From Steinernema hermaphroditum (taxonomy: Eukaryota; Nematoda; Chromadorea; Rhabditida; Steinernematidae): a DNA stretch of 64,000 nt. The stretch is taken from positions 17,546,001 through 17,610,000 of the forward strand of contig CM059625.1 in assembly GCA_030435675.1 (NCBI GenBank), read 5' to 3'. Of this stretch, positions 1-12,893 are shown piece by piece (the stretch's first letter is position 1; each line of letters opens with the position of its first letter). A program made the position numbers and the translations under genes. The notes beneath the pieces were generated by a model. That model saw only the letters and a list, made by a program, of their open reading frames with translations. It did not search any database and was not told the origin of the DNA.

Positions 1-2299
1 AAAATCACAGTCAGCGCAACCGGGATGAGCCTGCCTTTTGTGGAGAACACAATGAATTTAATTAAGATTGATGCTCAGAGTTCACAGAGAGAGTTCGACT
101 GAGAAAAATCTACCGCTTACCGTATCGACATGCTCGATGCACGTATTGTCCTCAAAGATAAGATTATTCTTTCCGAACGACTTAATGTTCGGTTTGATGA
201 TCACCGTTCCACACGCAATACGATTGGGCAGTTCGTCGTTAACCGTCGGATGGGCGCTGAAATTTTCTTGTTATGTTTAGTTTATTATCTTATGATGTCA
301 CCTAAAAACTCCATGTTTCGGTTTCAAACCGTAGACACCATGGTCGAAACGCTTTTGTAGGCGCGCAATAACGTAGGCTTCGCTAATGCGCTCGGGAACG
401 ATGTCACGCAGAATAAACTTCATCCGAGTGTTCAAGCTGAGGTCGAACGGCATACCGTAGTCGTAGATCCGGTTGAACACCCACGTGCCACGGCGAGTCA
501 CCAAGTACACCTAAATGAGTTGTTTGTAAGAGACAATTGGCTTATTTACGACAGAGGTCATCGTGTTTTAAGATTCATGTTCTTTCAATATATGAAACTT
601 CGGAGAAAACAGTATTTAAATAGTAAAATTGAGTTTGGACTTCATTGCGTACATATGACGGGATGATAAACATGACACATTTGAAGCGGATGACAAGAAT
701 TTTCTGGTTGACTCATGGCAATTATCGAAAAAGGTACAAGGTAATTCGAGTGCATCAAAGATCGGGTAACGGTTATTATTGGTACTGTTTTTGGGTACCC
801 GAACTCAGAAATGGAGGACGTTGTAACGAAAGAACTCTAATACCCGATATAGGTCTGTGGAGAATCTGAACTGTTTTCACGGGAATTGAAATTCAAATTC
901 AAAAGAAAGCCTACCTGTTTGGCCAACCTGCTAAGCTCGACGGCTACATCTCCACCAGAATTTCCAACTCCAACCACCACTACGACCTTGTCTTCAAAAC
1001 CGCGGTGGTCTTTGTAGGAATGCGAGTGCAGAACCTTGCCGGTGAACTCGTCCTGACCAGGCCATTTCGAAGGCAAGTAGGGAGTGGTGTGATGACCTGA
1101 AGCGACCAGAACGCAGTCGAAAGTCTCCTTGTGCTCGACGCCCCTATAAAATACTTATTAAAATATCCACTATGCTATAACAGCGTGTCCTACTCAGCAT
1201 CTGTGTACACGACAGTCCATTTGCCGTCCTGGTCGAATGAAGGCGCGCGCGCCACGTTGAGTACCTTATGATGGAACTTGATGTACTTGAGGAGGTTGAA
1301 CTCCCCTGCGTACAGCTTCAGGTACTTTAGAAGCTGTGTGTTGTGCATAAAGTTAGCGTACTCTTCCGGAGGAGGGAAGTCGCTGTACGCAGTCATCTCC
1401 TTCGAGGTGTTGATTACGGTAGACTTCATAACGGAGGATTCTAAGGAAGCAAATGTATCGTAGTTAATACCGTCAAATTAAATTTTTCAAATTTTATTAA
1501 ATTCCTTTCAGTGTTGGTACTACATTAGAGGGAACTCAAACCTCAATGGCACTAAAAAGTTGTTGTTTGCTTGTCATAGACCTAAATCCGGGCAAACATT
1601 TGTACACTTTTACGTGCAAAAGCATTCATTTTTTATCGAATGATGCTATCACCGATAATATGGTCATCCGTACTGTTTGAATAGCGGTCAGGTGGGTCAT
1701 AATGATAAGTCATTGCGCAAACTGTTCATCAGCTGAGGACGATGGAGAATGCGGTGGAGAAATAAAAGTCAACCATAAGTATACTGGTGTCCGCCATTCT
1801 TCTTTTGTTGCGTAATTAAAAGATTGCGGTTAAACATTCAGTTTTTTGCATGCGATGAGAGAAATATGCACTTTTAATTATCGCAACACTACCATCCATG
1901 TGAGCGGATCGGTTTTATCACATTACTACTCTCATTTATGAAACTGACGTGATCAATGAAGAAGACTGAGTCGTGAGTGTACAACTAATACTCTTTCGTG
2001 TGGCTCGTGACAGCGATTTCTGTTGCAAAATATGTTATCAATTTGGAATAGAGTAAATTAAGAAGTACAATTTACAGTCACGTTCTATGAAAAGTGCCAA
2101 TACGTACCATCCGTCTCATAGGGCTTGTAACGCCACAATCCTCCGACGTCATCTGCAGATTCGAAACAGACTGGCTCAAAACCGTAAAGCAAGGCATGGC
2201 TAAAAACGCTCTTATAATAGGCAAATTACCTCTGCAAGGAACATACCGAATAGCCGGCAGACCACTGGCTCCAGCGCCCACAATCGCAACGCGCTTCAT
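1..2299 (-). CDS. Flavin-containing monooxygenase (FMO), 5' part; C-terminal part lies off the window
   Basis: FAD/NADPH monooxygenase family that oxygenates soft nucleophiles at the ER. Exons in transcript order: 2299-2247, 2199-2108, 1440-1194, 1143-915, 510-302, 256-121, possibly 30-1. The first six give 322 codons in one frame. Visible motifs: FAD dinucleotide site GAGASG at residues 8-13, DDVGGLWRYKP, the FMO fingerprint FTGKVLHSHSYKD, and the NADPH site GVGNSGGD. Introns are 47-50 nt except two of about 400 and 670 nt. The start at 2299 puts the GxGxxG motif in the usual place; an in-frame Met at 2401 would add 34 unlike residues. After the block ending CIEHVDT (121) the usual FATGY segment is not found. 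The next family-like block, LIPVALTV (about 30-1), is out of phase with exon 6. The gene is therefore partial and may be damaged. Confidence 0.88.
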
Positions 2300-4091
2300 C
2301 GTCACAGTGCCGTTCTGTGTTTGTTTGGCTTCGCCGCAGAGGAATCTTAAATGCGCGTACACCCTCGATTTCAGCGCTCTGATAAGAGCGTTGGGCCGCA
2401 CACTAGACTATACTCCGCTCTCTGTAGTTTATAAACACCACGCACTTCAAGCATGCTCTTCCGGCACCTTTCACCTGTGGAACTATTGATTCTTCAAGCT
2501 AACTCGGCAATTTATGGGCCACAGTTTTAAGAAGTTTTCACGTCCTAAAAATAAAAATTTACATCTCTGTCAAGCAAGCTTAAGAAACGAAAAACGAAAC
2601 GTTCGTTATTGGGTTCACAGTTAATCAAGGAGTCACAAGTCGCGCCTGTAAATTGCTAAAACGGCCGAAGTTCTCTAGCTGGCCTAATGTAAAACAGTGG
2701 AAACACCGAAAAAGGCACAGCTAGCCTAACTGCATGATTTGATTAACCTGATGCAAAGAAAACAGAATTGAAGGCAACAATGCAATCGGAGCACTAAATC
2801 CGAATGGTAAATGCTAATGCAAACGGTATGGACTTGAATCAGTCGAGCGGTTACATTACTCTATTATTGGATTTATTATTTTAATTACCAAGAACTGTCA
2901 CAAATTTCTGACACCAGAACTTCTTTTCGTTTGCTGGCAAACCGACATTTCAAATGTACAAACTCAGCAGAGAAACACTTTCCAAACATACTAACTTTAA
3001 ATAAAGGAAGTTTTAGTAAGTAACTAAAATTGGTAGGAGCGGGACAAACACAATAATTGTTCTATCAGCTGTGGGTGTGGAATTGATTTTCTTATTTCAA
3101 TTATGTGTGTCCATTGGCGTTTGTTTTGATTCGATCACTGCTGTCTCGACGGTCTTCGATGTCTACGCGCTATAGGCGTTGACGCGGTCAATCGGTGAAT
3201 TTATCCTTCGCAAAAATAGAAAAATCTACGCGCTCCAGACGGTCAGCAGTTATGTTTTATGTCCAGACAACATTCCATTGAAGTCATTCAACAGAAGATC
3301 AAGCCGATAAGCGTCGAACGCGCATGTTCTCTGTTTGTTTAAAAAATACCAGCTTCGAACAAGCGTCGTCCGATAGGACATCGAACATAGGCACCTTGAT
3401 TTTTACAGCTTTGTTCGTTTTTTAAAATGATCTTGAAGAGAAATTCACTACTTGTTTAAGATAGGATACGAGGTGTTGTGCGATGCTGAAATCATAAAAC
3501 AACCAAACTAGAGTCTTGTTGAACGAGTTCTAAGTTGTTATGACTTCATATTTTTATCAAGTCTAGGTACGTAACTTTAGTTAGTGGGAATTGTTGCTGT
3601 TTGAAGAAAGTCTATGGGCGAAGAATTAATTTTAGGTTTTCCTTATCCATTACTTTCACGAAGTGGATAATGTGTTTACCAATAAATATTGCTTTGCAGT
3701 ATCGGTGAATAAGAGACCCCTCTTCACAGCTGATCAACTACAGTCTTCAGTGGTGATCAACTATAGATCAAACACAGTATTCGCCGACTATTCCTCCCGT
3801 GATTTCGTGGTCAAACAAATCAGTCGGTTCAAACTACCGTCATCGGCACGACCGTCATCATCAAGCCGTTCTGCTGTACCTCTTTTATATCTCTTTGTAT
3901 GTACATATCTTGTCCAAATTGACGAGACCGGTTCTGCAAAAAATTAACAGACGCTACAACCTCGAAAAGCGGTTTGGATAATGCTCAAAATGTGGGCTCC
4001 GTTTTTGGGCAAGGACATGTAAACAAATCATCACGATTGACGAATAGCAAATATTGAAGCGTATTTAACAACAACTAACAACGGCAACCTA
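2300..4091. other. Gene-poor interval upstream of the FMO gene
   Basis: AT-rich sequence with scattered stops in all frames. It should contain the FMO promoter. A 94-codon plus-strand frame at 3663-3947 has no recognisable domain or splice context. I see no gene here. Confidence 0.5.
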
Positions 4092-4523
4092 AAGGCCCAT
4101 TTATACTCTGCGCGACACAAAACGCCCTTTTTGGTGTCGCTTAGCTTGTCCACGTGCGACTATTTAAGCAAATCCAAATAAAACAGCAAAGTCATGATGC
4201 TTTTGGATCGGGCTATCCAGCCATCACCGGAAAAAATTTTTGGGACATGCCATTTAGGTTAACCTAACTGTCGCTTAGCCTCAACTTGACTGTCGCGCAG
4301 CGCGGCGACACAGCTGCGCGACAGTCAAGTTGAAGCTGCGCGACAGTTAAGTTAGCGTACGTAAAGTTAACCTAAAATTTTTTTCTGATGATGGTTGGAT
4401 AACCTGATCCAAATGCATCATGACTATGCAGTTTTATTTTGTTTTGCGTAAATAGTCACACGTGGACAAGCTAAGCGACACAAAAAAGGGCGTTTTGTGT
4501 CGCGCAGAGTATAAATGGGCCTT
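4092..4523. mobile_element. Foldback MITE, PIF/Harbinger-like
   Basis: The 432-nt block begins AAGGCCCATTTATACTCTG and ends with its reverse complement. The outer arms pair almost perfectly for about 35 nt (including CGCGACACAAAACGCCC). They continue as an imperfect inverted repeat to the centre, where 4282-4332 is a tight hairpin with 20-nt arms (GACTGTCGCGCAGC type). There is no open reading frame. The trinucleotide TAA occurs at both ends (4090-4092 and 4523-4525), like the 3-bp TWA target duplication of PIF/Harbinger elements. The inverted repeat is seen directly; the family assignment is inference. A Mutator-type or other foldback is an alternative. Confidence 0.8.
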
Positions 4524-7500
4524 AAAGTGCGGTTGAAGCAAGGTGTGCGATGATTAGTAATACGTAGAAGACTCTTCTTCCCTTCAGTTCAGTGACACAA
4601 GAAAATATGACAAGCACACGAGTGGAAGAAATTTCATAAAAAGGACAGTTGGCAGCTCACACTGCTGCAGCTGTAGAATTGATTCTCTAATTTCAATTGT
4701 GTTTGTCCACTGGAATTTGGCAAGAGCATTTCATCACAAAACCACAATACTCCGGATGAACGAGGTATGAACGTTAAGTTTTTTTTTTGCTATGCTTTAG
4801 GAGTACAACGACGAAGACAGAGTAAGTTCAAGAAGGCACATTATAACATAAATGGTGTCGTAAAATGCTAAGATCCTTTCCTTATAAAGTGCATTTTAAG
4901 ATAGCTATAGCTCACAAATGTGTTTCCAGCGTGGCCAATGTCCATTGTTTCGGTGATTTTTTGCTTCCGACGATAGTGCTGTGAGTGCGGGATATTGCGT
5001 ACGTACGCCTTTTTAAACATTGATATGTTTAAATTTATGGCTTCGTCGGTGATTTTTGGCCAAACGGCCGACATGATTTAGAAGATTTTTCTTGTCAGAT
5101 GCCGGCCTTTTGTGTCGGAAATTGTTCGATTTCCTGGTTTCAGGAATTGGTCGCGGATAAATTAGATTCAAAAATTGCATTTCCCCTTTGGAAGTTTGAA
5201 ACAAAAAGCGCGGAAAAGAAAAGAATTTGTATTGCGTTGGATGTGCGGAGGTGAAGGGGGCCACATTAGCTTATTAACTTTGTGCAAACGGAAAAGAGAT
5301 ATCCTGGTGGAATGAGATGCAGTGCGTGGTTTCAAAGATTACATGTTCCACCCTCGCCTATAGGAGAGATTAATTAAGTACGACGTCATAGTGCGTTGGC
5401 GCAGGCTCTTTGTAGTGTGCCGCTTCAGTGAATCGGTGTCCGCTCTTTCACAATACAACTTCTCGGTGTTTCTTTTTTAATTTTTTTTATTTTGTTTAGT
5501 GAATCAATAAGAAAAATTGCAATGTTGCCTTCAATAGGCTTATGTTAGTTTTGTCGGAATTTTTGATTGTTTTTCTCCTTTGATATATGGATGAAATAAA
5601 AGTGATTGTTTTTGTTTCGTCTATTCTTTAACTGCGAACTTTTTCTTTCTATACAAGCGCGTATGTTTGGCCTCACTCAAATTATATGTCGAAACACAGC
5701 GTTTGGCCTGCACGTTAACCAAGAGCCTTTAAAGTATTTGCACTTTACAAAGTGATGGGTTTCTGTTGCACCTCTTTCATGTTTCTGAATTTCTCCTTGA
5801 AATCCTATGTGAGGGTCGGCGTCAGTTCAACCGTACTTTGTAGATTATAATTAATAGAAATTATTTATTTTAATAATGGAAATATTTAAATTTAATGGAA
5901 ACTTATAGACATGCAGAGATGCGTTGGAGAGACTAGCTCTATACAACTAGCTGAAATCATTTACCTGCCCATTAAGCACTATACACTGAACTGCCGACTA
6001 TGATGAGTTTTCACTTTTCGCGATTTTTTTTATTAAATGGAATGATGATTTTTATGATGAATTTCTGATCAATGATTTTTCCGTCGAACTTGCTTACAGA
6101 CACCAGTTAATTTTTTATTTGCACCATGGTATGCTCAAGTGTATTGCGGAACTATGTATGGAGACCATATTTGCATATTGCGGTCACGGATTACGGACTC
6201 ACTCTCATTTCGTATAACACGCGATCGCGACTTGGAAGGTATATGTCGCCAAAACAAGCTATTTCCGACGGGCTTTCGGTCTATGCTTCCTTAAATTTAC
6301 GTCATTTCGTCTTTACTTATTCTTTGTGTTGCTGTCGCATCCCGCGTCCAGTGGACCTACAATACAACAAAAAATCGTCAAATATTCTCTTGGTAAATTC
6401 CATCGTAACATTTGTATGACTACAAGTGGAATTTGAAATGGGAACCTTTACTTCTCGTCAATTGAAAGATGCATGACATATTGAATACAAGGATACGATA
6501 CGTTGGTTGGCACATATATCATTTTTGGCCGACTTATACAAATAAGCGAAACTGGAAACAATGAAACGAAATGGCGTTCTGATAACTTGCCGGAATATTT
6601 TATTATTCATTGTTTCCAATAGACAATTGAAACTAAAAGAAGTATTGTTTTCTACTGTTTGGTTCGCTGTGGCGCCACAGAAGCCCTCTCGGATGATGTG
6701 GACACTGGCAGTTTAGTTAGTAGTTCGACTGCTACCAAAAAATTACTTTGTAATAATATGAGACCTGCGTTATATCGTTATTTTAAAATAGTGGAACTAA
6801 CGACACAAAAATTTTGAATGGAATGCTTACTGTTTCACAAAGCACCCTCGTTTAGGCGTACTTAAAAGGAAGAAGCCGTGGTGAGTGTGGCCAGCATAAA
6901 TGTGTGTGAGAGTATTGGCCATACATATTTTAATGTGTGTGTGCCACTATTTTTGGCAGATGCCGTCCCGCGGCGTATTTGAAACATGCGCACAGTGCCT
7001 GAGGGGCATCGTGGAAATCCCAGTTCTGCGATTAGGCGCGCACTCCCTGGACATCGGACACATTTCGCGCAGTTGACCATCAAGAGTGTTCAATCACTAA
7101 ATGCGCGTCGGCGGCTTCTCCCCTTTACCCGGCGCATGGTGCGCCGCTGCAGAACAATGCCCTAATATGTGTCGTTATTGTCTTAGATCAGCGAAGCTCG
7201 CCAAAATATCGGCGTTCGCCCGTTTCACTGCAGCCGCCGCTAATGGCCCGGCACACGAGTGATTTGCATGCGATGGAGTTCACCGGAAGTGGCTTTGAGG
7301 CGCGCCAGGTGACGCTTGACGAGTGCCTTGAGTGGAACACAACAGAACAACACCCAAACTTGGCCGAATTGGTCGACCAACCCTGGTTAGCCCTTTTTGG
7401 CGTGACTTTTTCAAGCTCCCCCCTCATCCTCAGTACGCCAGAAAACAACTTATTGGTCAATCGTTCATGTGATCCGGAATGAAGTGCTTAAGTTCGCTCA

Positions 7501-10450
7501 TATAGGGCGGTTACGTGATTCGTTTATTTTGGCGCTGGTGCAGTTGCGTGATTTGACGACCTACGGCGAATATCGTTTGTCCCGTTGTTGACGTCACCAA
7601 TAGCTTCAGGCCAGATAAGACCGAAATGGTCGTTGTCGTTCAGTGACACATGCACGTCTGTTCGTTGTGAGTTTGTTAGAACCTAATCACTTAATAAAAA
7701 CAAAATTAGCAATGTTTTTACATTTTCGACAACCACTGGACCTATCTGCTTTCCAACATTACCTATGATTACCATTCCGCTACGGAGAAAGCGGTCACTG
7801 ATTTCTTGAAGATTACACTTTTTCTACTGTATTGTTTCATGAGATGTTTAAAAATGTATACCAGACTTCGTTTTACTGCAACGACTTCACGGGACACTGC
7901 TTCTACGAACTTTTGTAATGGTTTCTAACATTGGTACGACGGTTAGTACGCGCAAGTTCCCGTGAATGTGGGCCGTCTCCTTTCTTTCGCTGTTCGTTCT
8001 ATATGGTCATCATTCAAGTCAGTTCAGCCTTATTTTGCTTCAGTTCAGTCGCGTGACTGCGGTCAACCTGTGTCGACACCGCCATTTTATGCCCAGTAAG
8101 AAGAAGGCAAACTCACCCCTTAACTTTCTCCCTCCGTCGTCGATTACGTGCAATTAGTGCGCGCGCTTTAACATTCGTTCACCCTTGTTTGTTCGCGTAC
8201 GGTCTGCGGGTACGCGCACGCATAGCCCCGCCCCCACTAAGGGTTTGCCATGGTTTTGGTAGTTTATCCGAGGGCGTTGGAATCGCCTCCGCCAAAGAGG
8301 CATCTTTTATGCGGGAACACTGGTAATTATTGATTCTGCCCCTATAAAATTACATGTTACGCGATGAAGAGGTGAGGAGGTAAAGGGTGGGAAAGAACGG
8401 CGAACGGTGACGCCTGCGGGCCTGCCGCGCTTTTGCCATTGAATTCTAAAATTAGTGTCTGTACCAACTGGGTGGGACTGCGGTTAGTGCGGTGTGACTG
8501 CGGTTAGTGCCGAGCACTTATACACTTACTATTCACGAACCTCTTCTTTTGCACTCGCGCACCCACTGTGCGCTCCTGCTAAATGCGCATTATGGATATT
8601 ATTTTATTCATTATTTATTTCGGCTAAGGTCTTTCTTGAGGCAACGTCAATGAGCCGCCGCCCGTCCTACTCACATTCCCCTTTTGTTGGCCCGTCAGAT
8701 TTGGATCTTGCACGTTCTATCCTCTACTACTACAACTACAGATCACTGGTTCTTCTTTATCTGGCCTCGCGCTGATAGCGGTGATGTATGGAGCGTGGGG
8801 CTGACTTATCCTCTGTTCTTGGCCAAACAACGGCGCTTGTCACACTTTCATCAAACATTTAAAACTTTTTCGACAGCACCAGGGCGCGCACCCTATTCGT
8901 CAGTTGGAAGAATTTAATCTGTGTTGTGTCCCTTGGCTTTTGCGCGAAACGGCACAATTCTGTTTGCGAAAGACTTCTTGTCTTCTTGTGCGTTCTGTTT
9001 CTTCTTCCGGCTCCATTGCCGGGCCCGCCTGGCTATCGCAACCCTCCCCGATACCACAATTAAGTTTTTGGTCGTCGTCGGTTGGGCGCGGTCATTTACA
9101 AATTGGAAATGAAGTTTTCCTCCTTGCTCCCGGCCAATAGGACTTTGCGCGCCGGCGCGCGCGAGATCATCAATCACCGCCCGGAGACGAGCCTCCAAAC
9201 GATGTCCTCGACTGGTGGCGACTCGTGTGCCAGACTGCGAGGTGCGCGCGAGACAGCTAACTTCTTCATTATCTTCAGCTCTCATGCTGGCTCCACGCTC
9301 ACTTAATCCTGCAAAGTTAAATGCTCTCTTTGTTGACACACCCCGATTATATGCCATTTTGGCTCGTCCCATAAACAAAACACTGAGGTCTAAAATTATC
9401 TGCCTTTGATTCAAAGAAGATGAGGGTATTTATCGTGTTATGCCTCCTGAGAACCAACGAGCACGGTCTTTACTTCTAGTTCTGTACGTAATGAGAATTT
9501 TGAATACGCTCTCCCTAATGAAGGTCATAGTAAATTGCTTGTTTGTCATTGCCAGAGTTGGTTCTAGAACAGTACTGTGTTTGCTCTTCTGACGATATCT
9601 TTTAAAAATAGTGTCCTCTTCAACATTTTCTAAAAAGAAGACAATAGACGTCGATGTGACAGCTTGTCATGAAATCAAACTACATACACACATCACTCGT
9701 GTATAATATTCACAATAAAATAACCAAGTGACTCATTTCCGTTTTTGGAGAGTATAGTTCTTATGATATGTGAGTGGAATAACACAATCCGAAATACACA
9801 GCCGTGTCAAACTCTAAAATTCACCTAGGTTTGTGTGCACTATTGGCTATCGATAGCTTATTCATATTTTCGGAGTTCCGGGTTTTTGAGAACTGGACTT
9901 CTCTATGACGCCCTTTGCCCGAACGTTTCTGCCTATTTGACTGACGTTCGCAACTTTGTGCCGTAAGGTTAGTTCCTGAGGGGCGCACTAATCATTTATG
10001 GTTTGTGCAGGATCAATCTTGCTGCAAATATCACAATACGACAAAGCTGCTATTGTTTGTTCGCAAATAAGAATTATTGAGAACCGCTAGTTTGAGGAAT
10101 CGGGCTTATTCATTTTCACCGTTACTCGCAGTGCGCTGTGCATTTTCCTTTTAATATTGTGGGCCGTGCAACCATCTGGACTATTCATCACGTCAACTTG
10201 TCATAGGTGACACACATTTCTATTTAAAAATCACTGTTTTATGACGGTCCGATCAAAATTTAAAAAAGTTGAGAATAGTAACAAAGCGCGAACTTGGGCC
10301 GATTTTAACCGAAGCAGACTCCATTTTAACCATTTTAACCACATCCACAATTGTTCCACTTCGTGTTTTTAACTCTGTTTCCAAATCAAGATTTTTGTTT
10401 CGATTCAGATTTTGTACGAATAAGACTGACTATGCACCGATGCCGTGACA
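4524..10450. other. Long intergenic region, no supported gene
   Basis: About 5.9 kb without a gene I can support. 4524-6900 is AT-rich. From about 7000 to 9300 the base composition changes to several GC/CpG-rich patches (7090-7480, 8160-8300, 8900-9300). Long open frames there on both strands (for example 166 codons at 8914-9414 minus) show no domain, so the openness probably reflects composition. Promoter or enhancer islands are possible. Confidence 0.45.
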
Positions 10451-12893
10451 ATGCGACGAACGTTTGTGATCGTCGCTTGTCTTCTGCTGCTGATCACTGA
10501 GCGCAGTGCCGCAGTGGCCCGCTTCGAAGTGACCACAGTATCGGCCAATTCCATTGTTATTCGGATGATTCGCGCCTCGAATGTGTCTCGATTCGACATG
10601 ACCGTCAACATTTTCGACTTGGACAGGCTCATCGAGTTTCGACAAACCGAACTTTCCGCGTCTCGACATGATAAGGTGAGCGCTGTTTTATGTTAAGTGT
10701 TTAACTGTGCAATGACTTCTTCGCTATTACGTTCCAATTCAAGTGTTCTATGATTAAATTAAATCTGATCAATCTGTGGGTACCACCACAATGTCAGCGG
10801 CGGCATCATTGCGACCGGGTCTACATGAGCCGCTTTTGTGCTAATGAGTGAAAAGACCATATGTGCAATCGAGTGCGTCTAATGAATTCAGGTCGAGGGT
10901 CAATTGATCCCACTAAAGACATGTAAATTTGTTAATGGGCGTCCGTTCGGCGGACATCACTTGCCTCGTATACATGTGTAATCTTGCATGCACATGGAAT
11001 GCGCAATCCGATTAAAGGCGCCCTCGACGGCGCTGTCATCTGTTTTGATCCAAGAACAATGGCGGCGTTCGGCCGGCGAAGACGAGCGTGGCACAGGTGA
11101 AGGGCAACCCATGTGGACGCGTTTAATGAGAGTCTTTCCGCCTGCGACGACACACAATTAGCGCTCGGCCCGACCGGGGCTTGTAACGACATTTCTCGCC
11201 CTGAACAGGTTGTTTATTTATCGGCGACGCGACTCAACACAATTGTCCGTCCGCCAAGGCCATAGACGATTAGACAACCAATTGAGCAGATTGCTGTTAT
11301 TTTACTTCCTTCGTTGGAATAGTGTCTCCAAAGACGTGGTTATATACACAACAAGTAAAGGATTCTTAACAAACAAATCATTGGGATTCTCAGGATGCAA
11401 TATCTGTCGTGAAACATATCTGTAGATAAGCAATTGCCCAATACTAGCAGATAAACATGCAAAGATGTATTTCAGCTTTTTTCCTTCGACGGACTCACGC
11501 CGTCAACATGGTTCGCCATCAGGATACAGTACCGACTGGTGTTTCAAAGCGATCGAAGCTACAGTGACTTCATCACAAAACAGGTACAGAACTTCCTCTT
11601 ATGCATAGAAAACTGTCTCCATTCTTCGAACGAAATGCTCGATTTTTGGGATGCGGGCGGCGAGCGGAAATATGAAAGGCCCATTCGAGCGGCTCGTAAA
11701 CAGAATAGAAGGAATAAATCATTTCAAAAATGGAAAAACTATAATGGTTCCTCGACAAGTGCGGTGCTTTAGGAGTTGATTGTGCGTACAAAGAATAACT
11801 CGCACACCGATTGGAGAAGCGTCGACGATCAGATCATTCGCTTGGACGGCGTTACGGCTGATGAGCAACATATCGATGTCCGGATTAATTCCGTTTTTGC
11901 AAAAAATAATCGGGTAAGTGCAACTGGCCCAATATCGAAATCATGGATATTTGGACAACATATTCCTGAAGTAATATTGAGAGAAATTCAAAAGATTTGC
12001 AAAGTGTTGTCCAGTTTTGCCCGTTTTCTGATTTTATTTTTATACGAGGATGACTGACGGCTTCGGGGTGACTTGGCCAAACTTCGCAGTCAGCTGAACC
12101 CAGCAGGATATTTTCATAAAAAAAGTATGAATACTTTATTTGTATCTATCACGTCCCATGGATTTTTCATTACGTTTCCACGTTCTATAAACCCATTCTT
12201 TATGTTCGATTTTCCAAAACAAAACGCTGATCTGAAAACCCAAAAAAAAAAATTTAACCCTGTGTATAATAGATATTTTACGCTTTGCGTTACACGCTTT
12301 GCGAAAGCTTGTTACCTGAAATCCCAATTTTATATTCTTACGTATTTATTCTGTGGTTGAACACAGTTCATATGCATACGAAAACTGCAGAATTGTATCC
12401 AAGTGCAAGCAGTTCCATTATGTCGTTAATATTGCCACTTCCTTCTACAACAATCTTTTCCTCTTTATGTCGTCTTTCCCAACTAACTGGTGCACGTCTG
12501 CATATCCAATCGGCCTCCGTGAAAAATTCGCACGAACTGACGTGGGAAAGAGGATTGACTGATGTACTTTTGCAGGTTTCAACGGTTATCGTCCCAGAAC
12601 TTCAATGTGAACATGGGAGCGTGAAACCAAACGCACAGAAGGTCACGAGTTCAGTGCGTATAACGTTCGATCTCAGCAAGGTGGAGCAAAACACGCGATG
12701 CTCAAAGATGTGCATCTACCCTTTCATTCGCGCGCGGATCTCTGGTGGCGCCGAGGAAACGTTCAAGGGCCGCGAGTGGTGTGGAACGGTAGCGGAAGCA
12801 CATAACGCTATCATAGGACCTTCGTCATCCACCTCTTACATAGCTCTTTGCATGTTTACCATGATTCTTTCAATTGTGATAGCTTTGCTATGA
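10451..12893 (+). CDS. Secreted, probably GPI-anchored FN3-like orphan protein (263 aa)
   Basis: Exons 10451-10675, 11476-11583, 11773-11913, 12576-12893, all phase 0, give 263 codons plus stop. Residues 1-23 form a signal peptide (VIVACLLLLITERSAAVA). Residues 24 to about 118 have the spacing of a fibronectin type III fold: SIVIRM, then LTPSTWFAIRIQYR, then LIVRTKN. The second half is another beta-rich segment with four cysteines (LQCEHG, TRCSKMC, REWCGT). The end is a small-residue patch (GPSSSTS) followed by a 17-residue hydrophobic tail and immediate stop, the layout of a GPI-attachment signal. N-glycosylation sequons are NVS and NNS. I do not recognise the family. A nematode cell-surface protein is the inference; a single-pass type I anchor is an alternative. 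Confidence 0.75.

Noticed and set aside
2300..2401. Upstream in-frame Met for the FMO
   Set aside because: Would place 34 unrelated residues before the FAD GxGxxG motif, which normally starts within 10 residues of the N-terminus.
4868..5264. Overlapping minus-strand frames considered as a THAP-type zinc finger protein
   Set aside because: The required cysteines and histidines are absent and the two frames cannot be joined by good splice sites.
8914..9414. 166-codon minus-strand frame
   Set aside because: GC-rich region with several open frames on both strands; no domain or signal.
12285..12575. Upstream part of the 202-codon plus frame ending at 12,893
   Set aside because: An acceptor (TTTTGCAG) at 12,575 and phase with earlier exons show that only 12,576-12,893 is coding; the upstream part is intron.
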